Assembly: GCF_042683745.1 (NCBI RefSeq)
Contig: NZ_JBHUJX010000012.1
Location: 124,001-188,000 of the forward strand
Source: Pseudoneobacillus sp042683745
GTDB taxonomy: Bacteria; Bacillota; Bacilli; Bacillales; Cytobacillaceae
Reading direction: 5' to 3'
DNA: 64,000 bases
A model generated the notes under the pieces. The model was not told the origin of the DNA and made no database searches. It saw only the letters and a list, made by a program, of their open reading frames with translations. Positions 33,344 to 41,847 of the stretch are shown piece by piece; position 1 is the stretch's first letter, and each line of letters starts with the position of its first letter. The position numbers and the translations under genes were made by a program.

Positions 33344-34093
33344 ATGAAAATCAAGAGCAAATTATCAAATATATTATCAACGTTAATCATACTATTTACC
33401 TTAACAGCTTGTGGAACAACAAATATAGATAAGGATGAAAAGAATAAGGTTGTAAATGGATCAAGCCCAACAACTGAAGACAAAAAACCAGCTGGAATTG
33501 TCGCAGGAAAGCTAACATCTAGTCTTGAGAATAATAGCCAGAATGGAAATTTCAGCTTTATTTTTTCAATTAAAAACGAAAAAGAAAAAGAAGATATCCT
33601 AAAATATAGCAGCACGCAACAATATGATTATTCTTTAAAAGACAGCACAGGTATGGTTGTGTACACATACTCCATGGATAAAATATTTGCTCAACAAATG
33701 TCAGAAACAACATTAAAGCAAGGTGAAATCATTTCGATGGAAATCGATTTAACTGAAAGCTTAAATCAACTTAATCCCGGGACGTATCAGTTGGAAGTTT
33801 GGTCAACAGCTATCGATCAACCTAACTTAAGAGAGAATACTGAAATTAACTGGGGGGGCATTGGAGAAGGTATGGAGGAAGACGGTAAACTAAAAGGCTT
33901 CCCTGTCACTTTTATTGGATTAATGGATAATAACTCCATCGAAGTTCTCAATGAAGAGGGAAATCCAGAGCATTACAGACTATCTGAAAAAGTTAAACCT
34001 GATATTGCATTATTTAAGAAGGATGATAAAATCACGATTTATTATAAAACAATTGATGGGCAGAAAGTTATTGAACAGGCGACGAAAGATTAA
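33344..34093 (+). CDS. Lipoprotein with a BsuPI-type inhibitor domain
   Basis: This 249-residue protein has a lipoprotein signal peptide ending in the lipobox LTAC (Cys about 23). Residues about 50-160 resemble the BsuPI intracellular proteinase inhibitor domain: FSFIFSIKNEKEKEDILKY, QYDYSLKDSTGMVVYTYS, LNPGTYQLEVWST. The C-terminal 70 residues form a separate small beta domain. Membrane anchoring means it faces the outside, unlike the namesake. ATG 33344 follows GAGGTG. A terminator follows at 34104. Confidence 0.75.
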   Translation: MKIKSKLSNILSTLIILFTLTACGTTNIDKDEKNKVVNGSSPTTEDKKPAGIVAGKLTSSLENNSQNGNFSFIFSIKNEKEKEDILKYSSTQQYDYSLKDSTGMVVYTYSMDKIFAQQMSETTLKQGEIISMEIDLTESLNQLNPGTYQLEVWSTAIDQPNLRENTEINWGGIGEGMEEDGKLKGFPVTFIGLMDNNSIEVLNEEGNPEHYRLSEKVKPDIALFKKDDKITIYYKTIDGQKVIEQATKD

Positions 34094-34103
34094 TAGGTTA
34101 TTT

Positions 34104-34139
34104 AAAGAACTGCAAAAAAAGCTGCAGTTCTTTCTTTTT
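34104..34139 (+). terminator. Rho-independent terminator after the BsuPI-domain gene
   Basis: The arms AAAGAACTGCA and TGCAGTTCTTT flank a short A-rich loop and are followed by CTTTTT. Confidence 0.8.
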
Positions 34140-34235
34140 ATCTATTCTTTTATTCATTTCATTTGGAAAGCAAGCGATTATCCATTATGATGAGAGTGTG
34201 GATTTAATTAGCAACAAATCATAGGGGGATACATA

Positions 34236-35660
34236 ATGGAAAATGCAAAATTTCGATTGGAAAAAGATTTTCTTGGTGAAAAAGAAGTTGATGTAAATGC
34301 ATACTACGGTATTCAAACATTACGTGCAGTGGAAAACTTTCCGATAACAGGATATCGAATTCACACTGAATTAATAAAAGCAATGGCTATGGTGAAAAAA
34401 GCGGCTGCACTAGCAAACATGGAGTCAGGTCGACTGTACCATGAAATAGGTGAGGCAATTGTGAAAGCTTCCGATGAAATCATTGAAGGTAAACATCATG
34501 ATCATTTTATTGTTGATCCGATACAAGGTGGGGCAGGTACTTCCATTAACATGAACACTAACGAAGTTATTGCCAATCGTGCTCTTGAAATCATGGGCAA
34601 AGAAAAAGGGAGCTACATTCATTTAAGCCCGAATTCTCATGTAAACATGGCGCAGTCGACAAACGATGCTTTTCCAACAGCTATACATATTTCTACATTA
34701 TCATTACTAGACTCTTTACTTGTAACAATGAATAAAATGCATGATGTTTTTTCTAAAAAGGCGACTGAATTTGATTCGATTATTAAAATGGGAAGAACTC
34801 ATTTACAGGACGCGGTGCCGATCCGACTTGGACAAGAATTTGAATCATATCGTCGCGTGTTAGCTCGTGATATTAAACGTATCAGCAACACTCGTGAGCA
34901 TTTATATGAAGTGAACATGGGTGCGACAGCTGTTGGGACAGGCCTTAACGCAAACCCACAGTATATAAAAAATGTCGTTCTACATTTAAAGGAAATTACT
35001 GGATTCCCATTAGTAAATGCTGAACATTTAGTCGACGCGACACAAAATACAGACGCATACACTGAAGTATCTGCATCTTTAAAAGTGTGTATGATGAATA
35101 TGTCTAAAATCGCTAACGATCTTCGCTTAATGGCATCTGGTCCTCGAGTTGGCTTTAATGAAATTTCCTTGCCAGCTCGCCAACCTGGATCTTCGATTAT
35201 GCCAGGAAAAGTCAACCCAGTTATGCCAGAGCTTATCAATCAAGTTGCTTTCCAAGTTATTGGAAATGATCACACGATTTGTTTAGCATCTGAAGCTGGC
35301 CAGCTTGAACTTAATGTAATGGAACCAGTTCTTGTCTTTAACTTAATTCAATCGATCAGTATTATGAACAATGCATTCAATGCCTTCACTGATTTCTGTT
35401 TAGAAGGAATAGAAGCAAATGCTGAGAAGTTAAAAGCGGATGTTGAGAGAAGTGTTGGAATTATCACGGCAATTAACCCGCATCTCGGCTATGAAGCAGT
35501 GGCGCGAATTGCTCGTGAAGCGATTCTCACTGGAAAATCCGTTCGTGAGCTTTGCTTAGCTTATGATGTATTAACCGAGGAAGAGCTTGATTTAATTTTA
35601 GATCCTTATGAAATGACACACCCAGGTATTGCAGGGGAGTCTTTATTGAATAAAGAGTAA
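34236..35660 (+). CDS. aspA: Aspartate ammonia-lyase
   Basis: This enzyme deaminates aspartate to fumarate and ammonia. At 474 residues it has normal length. Diagnostic features: FLGEKEVDVNAYYGIQTLRA at the start, SPNSHVNMAQSTNDAFPTA, GRTHLQDAVPIRLGQEF, and the flexible catalytic loop GSSIMPGKVNPVMPE, whose Ser is the base. The start YYGIQTLRA with Thr and the MNTNEVIANRALE segment favour aspartase over fumarase. It is monocistronic, with no asparaginase gene or regulator nearby. Confidence 0.93.
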   Translation: MENAKFRLEKDFLGEKEVDVNAYYGIQTLRAVENFPITGYRIHTELIKAMAMVKKAAALANMESGRLYHEIGEAIVKASDEIIEGKHHDHFIVDPIQGGAGTSINMNTNEVIANRALEIMGKEKGSYIHLSPNSHVNMAQSTNDAFPTAIHISTLSLLDSLLVTMNKMHDVFSKKATEFDSIIKMGRTHLQDAVPIRLGQEFESYRRVLARDIKRISNTREHLYEVNMGATAVGTGLNANPQYIKNVVLHLKEITGFPLVNAEHLVDATQNTDAYTEVSASLKVCMMNMSKIANDLRLMASGPRVGFNEISLPARQPGSSIMPGKVNPVMPELINQVAFQVIGNDHTICLASEAGQLELNVMEPVLVFNLIQSISIMNNAFNAFTDFCLEGIEANAEKLKADVERSVGIITAINPHLGYEAVARIAREAILTGKSVRELCLAYDVLTEEELDLILDPYEMTHPGIAGESLLNKE

Positions 35661-35666
35661 TAATTA

Positions 35667-35704
35667 AAAACGAAAGCTCCGTTTATATGGAGCTTTCGTT
35701 TTTT
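35667..35704 (+). terminator. Rho-independent terminator after aspA
   Basis: The arms AAAACGAAAGCTCC and GGAGCTTTCGTTTT form a 14-bp stem with an 8-base loop and a T-rich end. Confidence 0.9.
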
Positions 35705-35708
35705 CGTT

Positions 35709-35890
35709 AATGTCGTTCATAAAGGAAATGAACGACAAATTAAGGTGTTGTGCAATCGAAATGCCATTCATAAGGCAAATGAACGACAAAACTAGGTAAA
35801 TCTGTAAACGAAATGTCGTTCATAAGGCTAATAAGCTACAAAACTAGGTAAATCCGCAAATTAAATGCCTTTCAGTGAGATAATTAATGA
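35709..35890. repeat. Tandem ~52-bp palindromic repeats, family 2
   Basis: Units starting AATG(T/C)C occur at 35709, 35760, 35812 and 35864 (periods 51, 52, 52). The first carries a near-perfect palindrome TGTCGTTCAT...ATGAACGACA; later copies decay. Sequence differs from the repeats at 29846 but period and layout (palindrome plus about 25-bp spacer) are the same. Confidence 0.75.
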
Positions 35891-35925
35891 CGATAATACT
35901 CAAAAAAACATAAGAACAGAGCAGA

Positions 35926-37143
35926 CTATGCACTTTGATTTAAACTAGTATTCTTTTTCTTAATTCGACCTGCATAGATGGCTACAACCACACAAGTTGT
36001 GATTAATGTACCATGAAAAACCCAAACCATTTTTGCCAACGATAAGCTTTCTAGTAAAATAGGGGCAACAACAAACCCAAGTGCGAAACCTAATGATTTC
36101 AAAAGCATACCTACTCCAAAGATCCTCCCACGAATATGATTCTCCGTTTTTTGAAGAATCGTCGCATGTAATGTCGTAAAGCAAGCATCAAACACTCCAG
36201 TTAAAAGTGCAAACGGTAGGACGAGCCATAAATTATGATTAGATAGAAAAATAATGAACCCGGTTGACATCAAAATGGCCGTCAAAAAGCAGGCATAATA
36301 AAGTCTATTACTTTGTAAAAATTTTAATTTTGGAAGAATGAGCGTGGCCATCACAGAACCAATTCCCCAAACGCCCCAAATTAACCCATAGAAAAAGCTT
36401 TGTTTTGATGCATTGATACTTTCCGCAAGTAATGGAATTCCTAAATTATGTGATGCACCGGCAAATGCCCCAACTAAGAAAACGATATTTACTAAAAATA
36501 ACATTGGCACCAAAAGGATATAGGAAAAAACTTCTTTTAAATCATTTCCAATATCAACTAGTTTCTGTTTTACTCCGCTTCCAATGGCCATCTTACTAAC
36601 TGAGGAAGTTTGCCATTTCATTTTTATCAAGACAACAGCTGATAAAATATATGTAATAGCATCAATGACAAGGGTAATTTTATATCCAAGGAAATCAGTA
36701 ATTACTCCAGCACCGATAAAACCACCAACTAAGCTTATTGAAGTTAAACGTGCAATTAATGAATTCGTTTCTAGAACTTTATCTTGACCAAAAATTTGCG
36801 GAATTTCCGCACTATAGCTTACAGCGAAAAAGCTACTAGTAAGTCCAATCAAAAAACAGACAATAATAATCATGATTGGATTTGGAAATGGGATTAAACA
36901 AAGAATGATAATCGCTCGAAAAATATCAGTATAAATCATGATTTTTCGTCGATCAAAGCGATCCGCAATGACTCCAGAAAATAAACTAGAAAGAACTCCA
37001 CCGAGCGTTCGAAACGCCATAGTAGCTGCTAACCAAGCAGAACTGCCAGTTGCCACATACATCAAAACATTGATGGCTATCAAATCCATAAATGTCCCAA
37101 GGTCTGAAAAAGCTTTAACATATAGAAAAATTTTGCGATTCAT
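35926..37143 (-). CDS. MFS transporter
   Basis: This 405-residue membrane protein has about 11-12 helices and the motif A loop GVIADRFDRRKIMIYTD. It resembles DHA3-type efflux proteins. GGGAG precedes the start. A 17-bp palindrome ATTTCGCAATACGAAAT lies at 37197-37213, 54 bp upstream of the start, and may be an operator. Substrate unknown. Confidence 0.88.
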   Translation of the reverse strand: MNRKIFLYVKAFSDLGTFMDLIAINVLMYVATGSSAWLAATMAFRTLGGVLSSLFSGVIADRFDRRKIMIYTDIFRAIIILCLIPFPNPIMIIIVCFLIGLTSSFFAVSYSAEIPQIFGQDKVLETNSLIARLTSISLVGGFIGAGVITDFLGYKITLVIDAITYILSAVVLIKMKWQTSSVSKMAIGSGVKQKLVDIGNDLKEVFSYILLVPMLFLVNIVFLVGAFAGASHNLGIPLLAESINASKQSFFYGLIWGVWGIGSVMATLILPKLKFLQSNRLYYACFLTAILMSTGFIIFLSNHNLWLVLPFALLTGVFDACFTTLHATILQKTENHIRGRIFGVGMLLKSLGFALGFVVAPILLESLSLAKMVWVFHGTLITTCVVVAIYAGRIKKKNTSLNQSA

Positions 37144-37196
37144 AAATACTCCCTTATTCGTAGTGTTTTCTAATTTATTTTAAATAGTTTGAATTT

Positions 37197-37213
37197 ATTT
37201 CGCAATACGAAAT
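37197..37213. promoter_or_regulatory. Palindrome upstream of the MFS gene
   Basis: ATTTCG and CGAAAT flank CAATA as a perfect 6-bp inverted repeat in the region between the divergent MFS and VOC genes. It is a candidate operator for an unidentified repressor. Confidence 0.35.
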
Positions 37214-37300
37214 TCTAAATATTCAACAATTTCGGTGCAGGATTATGAAACAAAAAAGCGAATGTAATTTAAAGTAGATAATTTAATGGAGGTGTTTTTT

Positions 37301-37654
37301 TTGAATCATCCAATTTTAAACCAAATCGGAACAGTATTTATACCAGTTAGTAACATAGAGCTTGCAAGAGATTGGTATTGTGATATATTGGGAATTCAAG
37401 CAGAAGGAGAAATACAGTTTGGTCATATTTATGTTATCCCTATGAATGGTACGAGAATCGTTTTAGATAGTAAGATTTTTTCAGAAGAAAATATTTTAAA
37501 TTTCCCGTTATTCCATTTTAATACAACAAATATTGATGATGCCTATTCATTTATAAAGCAAAAAAAGGTTCATTTATTAACTGATATTCAACATAATCAC
37601 TATTTTAATTTTAAAGATCCTGACGGGAATACACTGATGATTTGTAAATGTTAA
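37301..37654 (+). CDS. VOC/glyoxalase-fold protein
   Basis: This 117-residue protein has a single glyoxalase-like module: IGTVFIPVSNIELARDWYCDILG at the start and HNHYFNFKDPDGNTLMICKC at the end. The TTG at 37301 is chosen because GGAGGTG lies 6 bases upstream. Metal ligands are only partly kept, so it may be a binding or resistance protein rather than an enzyme. It precedes an NTF2-like gene by 25 bp on the same strand. Confidence 0.8.
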   Translation: MNHPILNQIGTVFIPVSNIELARDWYCDILGIQAEGEIQFGHIYVIPMNGTRIVLDSKIFSEENILNFPLFHFNTTNIDDAYSFIKQKKVHLLTDIQHNHYFNFKDPDGNTLMICKC

Positions 37655-37679
37655 TTCCAAATAAGGAGAAACAGCTATT

Positions 37680-38024
37680 ATGATAAATAAAACACCAGAA
37701 CAACTTGCTCAGTTACAATTGGATGCATACAATTCTAAGCAACTACAAGAGTTTATCGATCAGTATGACGATAATATTGTCGTATTGGAGTTTCCATCTA
37801 ACAAAGTATTGATGGAAGGGAAGGAAGCATTTACTGAAAGATATCGGAAACTATTTTTAGATAATCCAGATTTAAATGCAGATTTAAAAAATCGTACCTT
37901 CATGGGGAACCATGTGATTGACCACGAATATTTAACAGGGAGAGCAGATGGGTCTACTGGGGAAGCGATTGCTATATATGAAGTGAATGATACACATATA
38001 GTAAAGGTTTGGTTTATTAAATAA
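37680..38024 (+). CDS. NTF2/SnoaL-like protein
   Basis: This 114-residue protein has the cone-shaped SnoaL/NTF2-like pattern: QLQLDAYNSKQLQEFIDQYDDNIVVLEFPSN, KEAFTERYRKLF, then the beta-rich HVIDHEYLTGRADGSTGEAIAIYEV. Such proteins are small-molecule binders or isomerases. It is co-transcribed with the VOC gene. GGAG is present before the start. A terminator follows. Confidence 0.8.
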   Translation: MINKTPEQLAQLQLDAYNSKQLQEFIDQYDDNIVVLEFPSNKVLMEGKEAFTERYRKLFLDNPDLNADLKNRTFMGNHVIDHEYLTGRADGSTGEAIAIYEVNDTHIVKVWFIK

Positions 38025-38037
38025 CCTATAACATAAA

Positions 38038-38068
38038 AAGTAGCGACCTGGAATTACAGGTCGCTACT
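38038..38068. terminator. Terminator between the NTF2-like gene and nirK
   Basis: The arms AGTAGCGACCTG and CAGGTCGCTACT flank GAATTA. Both neighbouring genes converge on it; the plus strand continues ATCAAAAG rather than a T-run, while the minus strand has TTTTTATG, so it likely serves nirK best. Confidence 0.75.
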
Positions 38069-38087
38069 ATCAAAAGATTAATAATGT

Positions 38088-39152
38088 TTAATGCCCACTT
38101 GCTACACTACCATCGTCTTTCCCATCCTTTGTTACTTTCAAGATACCAACGGCACCTTTTGTTGCATGGTTAAATTGGTGAGTAACGATCGGATAGTTTC
38201 CTTCTTTTGTGACAGTGAATTCGACGACAGCACCACCACTAGCAGGTAACATGACAGTTTGCATGCCTTTCATGTGATTAAATGGATTTCCATCTATATA
38301 TACATCATCGAAAATGGTCCCTACCACGTGGAAACTGCTTACTTCATTTGGTCCAACATTGTTGACATAAAATCGAACGCGATCTCCCACTTTAGCAATA
38401 AGAGGAGTGTCTACTAAACTAGTTGTTGTCCCATTAGTATTTAATTGACCTTCTTTAAGTGCTTTTGTTGAAAAAACGACATTTGTAGGGACTCCATTTT
38501 TAAAATCTTCAAGATCATTGTATTTATACCATTCATTTTGAACGATAACGAATTCACGGTCTATTTGGCCATCATTTGGATAACCATCTTTAGGCTTAAC
38601 AATAATGACTCCGTGCATACCGTTCGCAATATGTGAAAGAACTGGCTTTGTTCCACAATGGTACATAAACACCCCAGGTTTATTGGCAGGGTAAGTAAAC
38701 GAACCGCTTTCATTAGGCATAACATCAATGAAGTCTTTAGACGGTGCTGCGTGTACAGCATGGAAATCCATACTGTGTGGAATCGAAGGGTCCATATTCT
38801 TTAATTTAAAGTTAATGGTATCTCCTTCGTTAACGACAACGACAGGACCAGGCGCTTGCCCATTGAATGTCCAGGCTTTATACACATTTCCTTCACTAAT
38901 CTCAATATCTGTAATCTGAGCGGTCATTTCCACATTCACTTCATTTTTACCAATACGTTCAAGCTTTAACGGAACAGGTGGTTGATTTAAATCTTTATGT
39001 GTTTCAATGAGGTTTGGAGTTGAAGCAGTCGTTTCAGCTTTTTTTTCTTGTTGTGGTTTTACAGATGTGGTATCAGTATTGCATGCTGTTAGTAATAGAA
39101 TCATAGAGGCAGTAGTTAGAGAATATTTCCATAATTTTTGATGAACCTTCAT
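38088..39152 (-). CDS. nirK: Copper-containing nitrite reductase, lipoprotein form
   Basis: This reduces nitrite to nitric oxide. The 354-residue protein has a lipoprotein signal (lipobox LTAC, Cys near 24) that would anchor it outside the membrane, as is usual in Gram-positive species. Two cupredoxin domains carry the copper ligands: PHSMDFHAVHAA, MYHCGTKPVLSHIANGMHG (type 1 Cys, His, Met) and SFHVVG ... THQFNHATKGAVG (type 2 His from the second domain). No nitric oxide reductase or nitrate reductase lies in the window. Its promoter region holds three CRP/FNR-type palindromes, suggesting oxygen- or NO-dependent control. Confidence 0.93.
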   Translation of the reverse strand: MKVHQKLWKYSLTTASMILLLTACNTDTTSVKPQQEKKAETTASTPNLIETHKDLNQPPVPLKLERIGKNEVNVEMTAQITDIEISEGNVYKAWTFNGQAPGPVVVVNEGDTINFKLKNMDPSIPHSMDFHAVHAAPSKDFIDVMPNESGSFTYPANKPGVFMYHCGTKPVLSHIANGMHGVIIVKPKDGYPNDGQIDREFVIVQNEWYKYNDLEDFKNGVPTNVVFSTKALKEGQLNTNGTTTSLVDTPLIAKVGDRVRFYVNNVGPNEVSSFHVVGTIFDDVYIDGNPFNHMKGMQTVMLPASGGAVVEFTVTKEGNYPIVTHQFNHATKGAVGILKVTKDGKDDGSVASGH

Positions 39153-39193
39153 GTTATTTCCTCCTAATAAAAAATTATTTTAATATGTGATTA

Positions 39194-39243
39194 CAAGTTA
39201 ATTGTATTCTCTGTCATGAATGATTAACGTGACTGCCATCACG
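39194..39243 (-). promoter_or_regulatory. Predicted class II FNR/CRP-type promoter of nirK
   Basis: On the minus strand the -10 TACAAT spans 39206-39201, which predicts a start at 39194. The palindrome CGTGACTGCCATCACG (39228-39243) is then centred at -41.5, the exact class II position for an FNR or CRP-family activator. This geometry is seen directly; regulator identity is inferred. Confidence 0.6.
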
Positions 39244-39269
39244 CATTTTGAAAGCGTATTTGAACGTTA

Positions 39270-39305
39270 TGTGAACTACTTCACATACATGTGATATATT
39301 CCACA
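39270..39305. promoter_or_regulatory. Two further CRP/FNR-type palindromes upstream of nirK
   Basis: TGTGAACTACTTCACA (39270-39285) is a perfect TGTGA-N6-TCACA palindrome; TGTGATATATTCCACA (39290-39305) matches at 9 of 10 key positions. Their centres lie 42 and 62 bp from the promoter-proximal site, that is four and six helical turns. Confidence 0.6.
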
Positions 39306-39440
39306 TTGTTGAATATTAGTCCCTATTTTTATAGTAATAATGTTATATCGGGAAAATTTAAATTAAGTAAATATTTTTTTGGTACATTAATATTTGACAT
39401 CACAATGGAAAACCATTATAGTAAATTCCAATTAAATATT

Positions 39441-39610
39441 TCTTATCCAGAGAGGTGGAGGGAATTGGCCCTAAGATACCTCGGCAACAGGCACTACTTA
39501 GTGCACTGTGCCAATTCCAACAAGTGTTATTTGCTTGATAGATAAGAGGTGCGGTCGAAGAACATAAATAACCCCTTCTTGCTATTGTAAAAGCGATAAG
39601 AAGGGGTTTT
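39441..39610 (+). ncRNA. SAM-I (S-box) riboswitch with terminator
   Basis: The sequence matches the S-box core: P1 arm CTTATC (39442-39447), AGAGAGGTGGAGGGA, TTGGCCCTAAGATACC, CGGCAAC, GTGCCAATTCC, and the closing P1 arm GATAAG. The Rho-independent terminator follows (39572-39610; CCCCTTCTTGCT arm with GATAAGAAGGGG then TTTTTT). High SAM should switch transcription off. The first gene after it is a 51-residue FbpA-like peptide, not a methionine gene. Confidence 0.9.
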
Positions 39611-39640
39611 TTATTTTATGATTAGATCGGAGGCGTGGTT

Positions 39641-39796
39641 ATGAATATTTTTCGCGAAACAGAAGAGGAAACGAAGAAAGAGTTTCTTATAAATGAACTA
39701 TTGGAAATGGGAATTTTCAAAAGTAGAAATTTACAGCTTTTCGAACTATCTTTAGCTGAATTGGAAGAGGAATATCAAAAATTTAGAGGAAGTTAA
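39641..39796 (+). CDS. FbpA-like small basic protein
   Basis: This 51-residue protein starts with MNIFRETEEETKKEFL and continues INELLEMGIFKSRNLQL and FELSLAELEEEYQKF, the pattern of the Fur-regulated basic protein A (FbpA) family. B. subtilis FbpA works with a small RNA in the iron-sparing response. GGAGG lies 7 bases before ATG 39641. Here it lies directly under a SAM riboswitch and no Fur box is evident, so its control differs from the namesake. Confidence 0.75.
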   Translation: MNIFRETEEETKKEFLINELLEMGIFKSRNLQLFELSLAELEEEYQKFRGS

Positions 39797-39858
39797 CTAA
39801 ATAGGCACTGGCAGCACTCCCCTTGCATATTGTAAAAGAAAAAAGGTGTGGTGGACAA

Positions 39859-40353
39859 ATGCTCCATACGGTTAAGCTAGGTGAGTATTTGGCTTTAATT
39901 GCCTCTAATTATCGAATCTCATTACAAAAATTATTGGCTGCAAATCCAGGAATCAATCCAAATCATTTATTTGTCGGTCAAAAAATTCAAATACCCGGTT
40001 TGCCTGATCCAAATACGATTCCTTATCATATTCAAGTTTCTTTAGGACAAAGAAGACTAACATTATTTCATCACGGGCAAATCTTTAAAACGTATCCAAT
40101 TGCCGTTGGAAAAATACTTACTAAGACTCCGTTAGGTGATTATGTAATCGTTAATCGCGAGCCGAATCCAGGCGGACCGTTCGGAGTTCTATGGTTGTCC
40201 CTTTCAAGACGAGGCTATGGTATTCATGGAACGAATAATCCATCTTCGATAGGTAAGGCTGTGTCTCATGGCTGTATTCGCATGCAAAATAAAGATGTAT
40301 TAGAATTGGCTGGTTATGTTCCGAATGGTACAAGAGTCATCATCCAAGCATGA
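39859..40353 (+). CDS. ykuD: LysM L,D-transpeptidase (YkuD type)
   Basis: This 164-residue protein has one LysM domain (residues about 1-46, with NYRISLQKLLAANPGI and FVGQKIQIPG) and a YkuD L,D-transpeptidase domain. The catalytic segment reads SIGKAVSHGCIRMQNKDVLEL, with the conserved His, Cys and Arg; GIHGTNNP supplies the upstream His. There is no signal peptide, as in B. subtilis YkuD, which is a spore protein expressed in the mother cell. The enzyme makes 3-3 cross-links or attaches proteins to peptidoglycan. ATG 39859 is chosen over upstream in-frame starts because it follows AAAGGTGTGG. Confidence 0.9.
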   Translation: MLHTVKLGEYLALIASNYRISLQKLLAANPGINPNHLFVGQKIQIPGLPDPNTIPYHIQVSLGQRRLTLFHHGQIFKTYPIAVGKILTKTPLGDYVIVNREPNPGGPFGVLWLSLSRRGYGIHGTNNPSSIGKAVSHGCIRMQNKDVLELAGYVPNGTRVIIQA

Positions 40354-40436
40354 TTTTTTGGGGATATTTTCTAATGTCCTGAGGGATGCTAGTGATAGGC
40401 ATCTTGTTTGAAATAAGAAATATAGGGGGCTACTAT

Positions 40437-40574
40437 GTGAAGAATGAGCCTAAATTTCCTTCTAGAGAACATCTTGATCAAGCTTTTACCATTCTTCAAG
40501 ACAAAATTACGAGAATAGCAGTAGAGGAAGAAGAGGAAATGCTGCAGATGGAACAAGAACAAAATAAAACGTAA
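40437..40574 (+). CDS. Small acidic-tail protein of unknown function
   Basis: This 45-residue ORF starts at GTG 40437 with AGGGGG 7 bases upstream and reads MKNEPKFPSREHLDQAFTI, then a helix ending in VEEEEEMLQMEQEQNKT. It shares no recognised family. It lies 83 bp after ykuD on the same strand and ends within a terminator stem. Confidence 0.5.
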   Translation: MKNEPKFPSREHLDQAFTILQDKITRIAVEEEEEMLQMEQEQNKT

Positions 40575-40610
40575 GATGGTTCTCTCCTAAGAGGACCATC
40601 TTACGTTTTT
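40568..40610. terminator. Bidirectional terminator
   Basis: The arms AACGTAAGATGGTTCTC and GAGGACCATCTTACGTT form a long stem with one mismatch or bulge, then TTTTT on the plus strand and an A-rich leading arm that gives T-rich RNA on the minus strand. Confidence 0.85.
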
Positions 40611-41847
40611 AAGGATTCAAATTCGGAACTTTTTGAAGGATCTTCTTATGTTCCTTTATTACATTTACACGTAATGACCATAAAAGAAAAATCAAACCGA
40701 AGAGGAAATATAATGAACCATTAATAACACCCATAGTTCTTGGATCGAAGACCTCGAGTAATACTCCGGTTAAAAACATTGAAAGTCCTAATAAAGTATT
40801 CGCCAGTGTCGCAGATAAACCAAAATACATTCCTTGTAATTTTAACGGAACTGTTTCCATTACGACAGTATCAATTAGCGTATTGCTAACACCACCAAAG
40901 ATGGTTAAAATTCCAAATAACAAAACAACAAGAGCAAAAGATTGAGATTGACTGACGATGAACAAAATTAAACCTTCCACCATCATACAGATAAAAGCGA
41001 ATAACAGGTAATGACCCTTTATCCATTTCGTTATTATTGGACTAACGATGAACCCCGTGCCAAGTACACTGTACAAAATTCCAACTCCCAAGTCAGCCGC
41101 CTGAAAAGTGTCGATCGCATACACACTAATAAGCACATTTTCAATTCCATTTGTTAAAGGTAGGACGAAATCAACGGTTACAAGCATGAATAATAATGAA
41201 GAGGAAAGGATAACTGAAAACAAAGTAGTAGCTTTTACTTTTTCACCGTTTACTTTCGTTTCTTTTGCGAAATTAGATTCTAATGTAGGGATCTTCATGA
41301 TGATCAAACCTGCAATTAAAAACGATAGAATATTGATGACAAAGGCTGCCTTAGCTCCAAAAACAAATGAAACCAATCCCCCAGTTAAAGCTCCAAATAT
41401 TAACACAAATCCTAAAAGAACCTGTTCCCATGAATTCACTTCCTTCATATTTTTCTGATTAATAATTGCTGGTATACTTGCTCTTCTTGTTGGTGAGTAA
41501 AGCGCTTCACCACTTGCTAATAAAAAGGAACCAACATAAACAATCCACATATCATCTGGACTATTTATCCACAAAAATGACAGAGCAATAAAAATTCGAA
41601 AGAAATCAGTCATCATTAACAGTTTTTTACGAGTCAATTTTTCTGCTATTGTACTGCTTAATGGACCAAAGAATAGGAAGGGCAGCATCCTTAAGGCTAG
41701 AGTGATTCCGACTGATAACCCAGATCCAGTCATTTGTAAAATTAAGGTCAGTAACGCGACTTGACTAAATCGGTCACCAATCCCGTTAATTATTCCTGCA
41801 TAAAACAATTTTTGATACGATTTTTCAGCTTTAAATGCGTGAAACAT
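40609..41847 (-). CDS. MFS transporter
   Basis: This 412-residue membrane protein starts MFHAFKAEKSYQKLFYAG; the ATG at 41847 follows GAAGGTG, whereas the longer reading from 41892 would cover that site. Motif A is partly kept in FFGPLSSTIAEKLTRKKLLMMTD. About 12 hydrophobic helices are present. It is divergent from recQ. The substrate is unknown. Confidence 0.87.
   Translation of the reverse strand: MFHAFKAEKSYQKLFYAGIINGIGDRFSQVALLTLILQMTGSGLSVGITLALRMLPFLFFGPLSSTIAEKLTRKKLLMMTDFFRIFIALSFLWINSPDDMWIVYVGSFLLASGEALYSPTRRASIPAIINQKNMKEVNSWEQVLLGFVLIFGALTGGLVSFVFGAKAAFVINILSFLIAGLIIMKIPTLESNFAKETKVNGEKVKATTLFSVILSSSLLFMLVTVDFVLPLTNGIENVLISVYAIDTFQAADLGVGILYSVLGTGFIVSPIITKWIKGHYLLFAFICMMVEGLILFIVSQSQSFALVVLLFGILTIFGGVSNTLIDTVVMETVPLKLQGMYFGLSATLANTLLGLSMFLTGVLLEVFDPRTMGVINGSLYFLFGLIFLLWSLRVNVIKEHKKILQKVPNLNP

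Noticed and set aside
29846..35890. CRISPR array
   Set aside because: The repeat units are degenerate, tandem and palindromic without unique equal-length spacers, and no cas genes exist.
39291..39545. 84-codon ORF on the plus strand
   Set aside because: It runs through the CRP/FNR sites and the SAM riboswitch; no ribosome binding site and no protein-like composition.
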